18,109 nt of DNA from Davidsoniella eucalypti (Eukaryota > Ascomycota > Sordariomycetes > Microascales > Ceratocystidaceae). The translations under genes and the position numbers were made by a program. The DNA lies in assembly GCA_004009845.1 (NCBI GenBank), contig RMBW01000262.1, positions 1 through 18,109 of the forward strand, given 5' to 3'. Shown here piece by piece: positions 14,448 through 18,109 of the stretch (positions are counted from its first letter, which is position 1; every line of letters starts with the position of its first letter). The notes under the pieces are model-generated. The model was given only the letters and a program-made list of their open reading frames with translations. It had not been told where the DNA came from and did not search any database.

Positions 14448-17400
14448 TTAGCCTACCATCAGTGGACTGCGTGTGTCCATACTCGTACCATGGTCCTTCT
14501 CGGGGCCATCCTCTGGTAGCAACCAGGCAGTGTAAAGGGATTGGAGGGTCACGTTCCAATTCTTTTTCGTCTTCTCCGTGAAGACCAACCATGCTGCAGT
14601 GTCCTTCACGTGTTCCAATGGTTCCCAGGTAGCATCTTGGTAACCTTTCCATTTGACCAAGGCTTGCGTGTGTCCATGGCGGGTACGTTGCTTGACGATT
14701 GCTTCCACTCTGTACTCGCCTGTTTCCACAGAGTCGTCTTCCAGTGCTTCCCTAGCCGTGATAGCCGCGGGCTCATCATCAGGTACTTCCTGTGAGGGTA
14801 AGGGGTTGTTGGGAGCTCGGCGGATTAGGCTTACGTGGAAGACGGGGTGGATGCCTGTCGGCACGTTCAATCGTACATTGTGGGTGCCTGTAACCTCCAG
14901 GACTGTGTATAGTCTGGCCAACCAGTCTAGCTTCTTGGACGGTCTCTCCGTGGTCAAGTTCTTCGTGTTGAGGTAGACCTTGTCTCCCACTCTGAAGTTC
15001 TCAGATGGTTGACGGAGACGGTTAGCGCTAGTTTCCTGGTGCTCTTGGGTGGCGGCCATAGCTACGATCGCGAACTGTGTTGCGTTGCTTAGTTTGGTCA
15101 ACCATTCCTGGGCACCACAGACAGGAGACTTGTCGGAGGCAGGGGGACCTTGTACAGATGGTTCAATAATGTCGACGTTAAACCCGTGGGTCATGAAGAA
15201 CGGTGAGAGACCCGTAGTGGAAGAGATCCTGTTGTTCAGTGCGAGTTGTGCTTGAGGCAGCAAGGAGGCCCAGTCGTCCTGAGCGAAGGAGCAGAAATTG
15301 CGAAGGTACGTTTCAATCTCCTGATTACTGCGTTCTTGGCTGCCATCCGTTTGAGGATGGAACGCTGTGGACAGGCGACGCTGGATCCCAAAGCGACGGC
15401 ATACTTCGCCCCAAAATAACTGCGCAAATTGAGGCCCTCTATCGGAAACGATAGCAAGGGGGAAACCGTGGTGAGAAAAGACGTGGATCAGCAGGGCTTC
15501 AGCGGTGGCTTGTGCGGTGATAGCCTTCATGGGAATCAGAATCTGTGATTTAGACAGACGATCAGTGACCCTAGAATGGAGGTGCAACCAGCAGAAGGGG
15601 GTAACGGGCCGATAAAGTCCATAGCCAATTCAGACCAAGGTCTGGACGGTACTGGTAGGGGTTTCAGCAGGCCGCGCTTCTGCTCTCGCCAAATCTTGCT
15701 TTTCCGCAAGACGAGCAATTCGATACGAACTGACGGACATCGTTGGTCAGACCAGGCCAGGCATATTCGCGCGACACTAAGTCACGGGTGATTGCTCTGC
15801 CGGGTGGCCTGCGAGGGTAGAGTCGTGAATTTGCTGGATGATTCTGGTCCTCAGGGGTTCGTGGTGAGGGACCCAAAGTCTATCACGCCAGCGTAGTCTA
15901 CCTTCAGAGTCTAGCTTGCACTCGCTCATTTGCCATTGCAAACCCCAGTCGGCTGGAATGAGCGAGCTCCTTCTCGTACTAGTTTACGAGCTAACCACCA
16001 ACGGTTGCATTGGGTCAGAGCTTGGTTCCATAGGCTAGTCATCTCGGGGTCCGCGAAGGGGGAGGTCACAGCTTCCTTAGTCGCCTTGTCGTCAGTCGGC
16101 GCGTCCTTGTCAGGCTCCTGGGCCCAAACTGCGCCGATTACCACCAGGTCGTTGCTTGACTCACTCTTCTCGAGGAGTTGGTGAAAGCGACTAGCCAGCC
16201 TGTCGTCACTTTCGTTGGCTGGCATGTCCTGGTCCTTCTCGACAGGGCATCTGGCACAACTTGCTCAGTACCTGGGCGGTGGCGTAGGCAGAAACTAAAG
16301 TCCGAAAGCTCATATCCCCAGCGGCGTTGTCTCTCGGCCAGCGTTCTCTTGGTTTGAAAGTACTCCAAGTTCCGGTGATCAGTCCACACCACGAAGTCAA
16401 CCCCTAGGAGGAAATGGCGCCATTCTCGAATGGACCAGTAGATAGGCCAACATCTCCTTGTCATGAATGGGGTAATTGGCTTCGGGGGGTGTAAGCTTGT
16501 GAGAGAAAAAGCAATGGGGTGCATGAGACCATCATCTCCTCGCTGAGACAACTCTGCTCCCAGGGCGTAACCGGAAGAGTCTGCGGTCAATACCGTTTCT
16601 CTCAGCGGGTCAAAGGGGGTCAAGAACAGGGGGAGTGAGGAAGGCTCTCTTAACCTCGGCGAAAGCGTGCGCACATGCGTCAGACCAAACAAAGGGGGTA
16701 TCCTTCTTGGTTAACCCTACCATCGGCGCTATCATTTCAGACAGTCGAGGTACAAAGTCTCGATAGAAGTTGACAAAGCCGATGAATCCACGTAGACCTT
16801 TCAAAGTTGTGGGAGAATTCCAGTTGCGGATCGCAAGGGTTTTCTCAGGGTCTGCCTTGATGCCAATACCTGGGCCACAATGAAGCCGAGGAACTTGATT
16901 TCCTTAGCTAGGAACTGGCACTTGCGGAGGTCGAGTTGTAGGCCGGCGAGATCGAGCGCGTGGACAATTTCGAGCACTAATTCCTGTGCTCTTCCTCAGT
17001 ACCACTGGAGTAGATGTCCACATCGTCAATGTAGGCGCTGCAGCTGAATGCCTAGCCATTTCCGAAGGACCGAATTGATGTAACGCTGGAACGCAGCAGG
17101 GGCATTAGTCAAACCGAAAAGGGATAACGTTCCATTCAAAGGCCCCTAGGGGAGTCCGAATGCGGTTAACTCCTCGTAGCCAGGGGCGAATACGAATGCG
17201 ATGGAAGGCAGCAATGACATCGACCTTGGACACCCACTTGGCTTCCGAAATTTGCCGAAGGGTGTCGTGGATAAGGGTAAGGGGTATGAGTCCTTTTTGG
17301 AAATAGCGTTGAACTGCGCGGTAGTCTACGCAGAAACGAATTCACCTCCAGGTTTCTTTACAAATAGCACTGGAGAGCCCACTTCAGACTTTGTGTCCTT

Positions 17401-18109
17401 TATCCATCTTGTAGACAACAGTTCGGTCAATGTCTTCTGCATTACCAATAGTTCTGCGCGAGACAGCGGATACAACGATTGTACAGGTAAGTCTTTCCTT
17501 CCAGCAGCTCGATTTTCAAGTCTACTCCAGGCCGGTGTGGCGGGAGGTCCTTCGAGGCTTTGGCTTCGAACGCAGAGGCAACAGTCTTAAACCATTCTGG
17601 GAGGGGTCTTTCCAGTTCTTTCTGTTCCAACGCTCTGTTAACATCTTCTAGTGTGATGCGGTAAGACAGCAGTGTCGTCGTTGTCGCAGAGTTTGTGGAA
17701 TTCCTCAGGTGTTAACTCCTCAGCTGTAGTAACTTCAAATTCTGTCCCGAACGAGGGTGCAGGTGTACATCGTGGTTGATGAGCCAGCGTTGACCGAGTA
17801 TCAGGTCTTCGGTTTGGCCGGGACGACGTAGCCCAAATGTCCTCGTGGTGGTCAGGTAGATGTAGCGTAAACTGGCTATCTGGGTGATGACGGGGGGTCG
17901 GACTGGGAGGAGGGCGAGGGAGACCTTGCGAGGCTCGATAGGCTGGGTCTGGGTAGCGTAGGGGAGTAGGCGCGGAGGGACGACGGCGAGGCAGAGGCAG
18001 CCACTGTCGACGAGAGCTTTAGTCGAAAGTTCATTAATAGACAAATCTAGTATAAACCTTTAGCTCCCATCTGAGTTCTAACTATCTCTTCCCCTAATCT
18101 TCGTATCCT
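14448..18109 (-). pseudogene. pol: Element F pol, open 3' third, then many frameshifts
   Basis: From the stop at 14448 up to about 15570 the frame is intact: integrase core (VSDRGPQF, TDGSQERSNQE), GPY/F-like region and a chromodomain identical in sequence to E's. To the right of about 15570 the frame is broken by well over twenty one-base insertions or deletions relative to E (for example near 15569, 15703, 15800, 15955, 16233, 16442, 16622, 16980, 17276, 17342, 17872, 18048), though protease, RT and RNase H are still recognisable piecewise. The ATG matching E's is at 18070. Whether the breaks are biological is doubtful because of the abrupt onset. Confidence 0.85.

Larger units (their letters stand above)
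14034..18109 (-). mobile_element. Element F: Ty3/Gypsy chromovirus, 3' part
   Basis: Minus-strand element inserted in E's gag, with candidate duplication GAAGG (14029-14033). It shows LTR, purine tract, 3' untranslated region and pol up to a point just before the gag end; gag, leader and 5' LTR lie outside. It is collinear with E from 9307 to about 13390. Confidence 0.87.

Noticed and set aside
1..18109. Repeat-induced point mutation (RIP)
   Set aside because: LTR copies differ at very few sites, long frames remain open and there is no excess of TA dinucleotides or stops of the C-to-T kind visible by eye.

Overview
The window is a nest of LTR retrotransposons with no host gene in it. All elements are Ty3/Gypsy chromoviruses: the polyprotein order is protease, reverse transcriptase, RNase H, integrase with a C-terminal chromodomain, and the primer-binding site is built for self-priming as in the Tf1/sushi clade. 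This points to a fungus (inference; species not identifiable). Base composition is moderate and there is no obvious C-to-T decay of the RIP type.

Layout. Seven insertion units can be read from LTR boundaries, interrupted reading frames and target-site duplications. Element C (+ strand) is the oldest visible host: its leader begins at 5933, its gag starts at 6204, breaks at 6276, resumes at 7840 and is cut at 9306. Element B (- strand, 930-5932) is inserted in C's primer-binding site. Element A (- strand, 1-929, continues left) is inserted in B's integrase. Solo LTR D1 (6277-6456) and the short non-autonomous element D (6464-7837) are inserted two bases apart in C's gag, with perfect 5-bp duplications CTACG and ACGAA. 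Element E (- strand, 9307-14033) is inserted in C's gag just before the zinc knuckle. Element F (- strand, 14034-18109, continues right) is inserted in E's gag.

How the parts work together. Each autonomous element encodes Gag (unusual hydrophobic N-terminus, capsid-like domain, CCHC knuckle) and Pol in the -1 frame. E carries a complete, open pol frame with all catalytic residues; B has an intact gag and a pol truncated by A. A, E and F have nearly identical 181-bp LTRs (family 1); C looks like family 1 by leader and gag, and B is a related family 2. D (179-bp LTRs, identical to each other) is family 3 and has no coding capacity.

The most interesting signals are RNA-level: (1) an array of 7-8 short hairpins in every gag leader, with compensatory stem changes; (2) an 11-nt match between the putative transcript start and the PBS that covaries between families; (3) a covarying hairpin just after the gag stop, next to a T5 run, consistent with -1 frameshifting. 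The last 2.5 kb (about 15,570 to the end) has an abrupt excess of single-base indels, which looks more like poor consensus sequence than natural decay.
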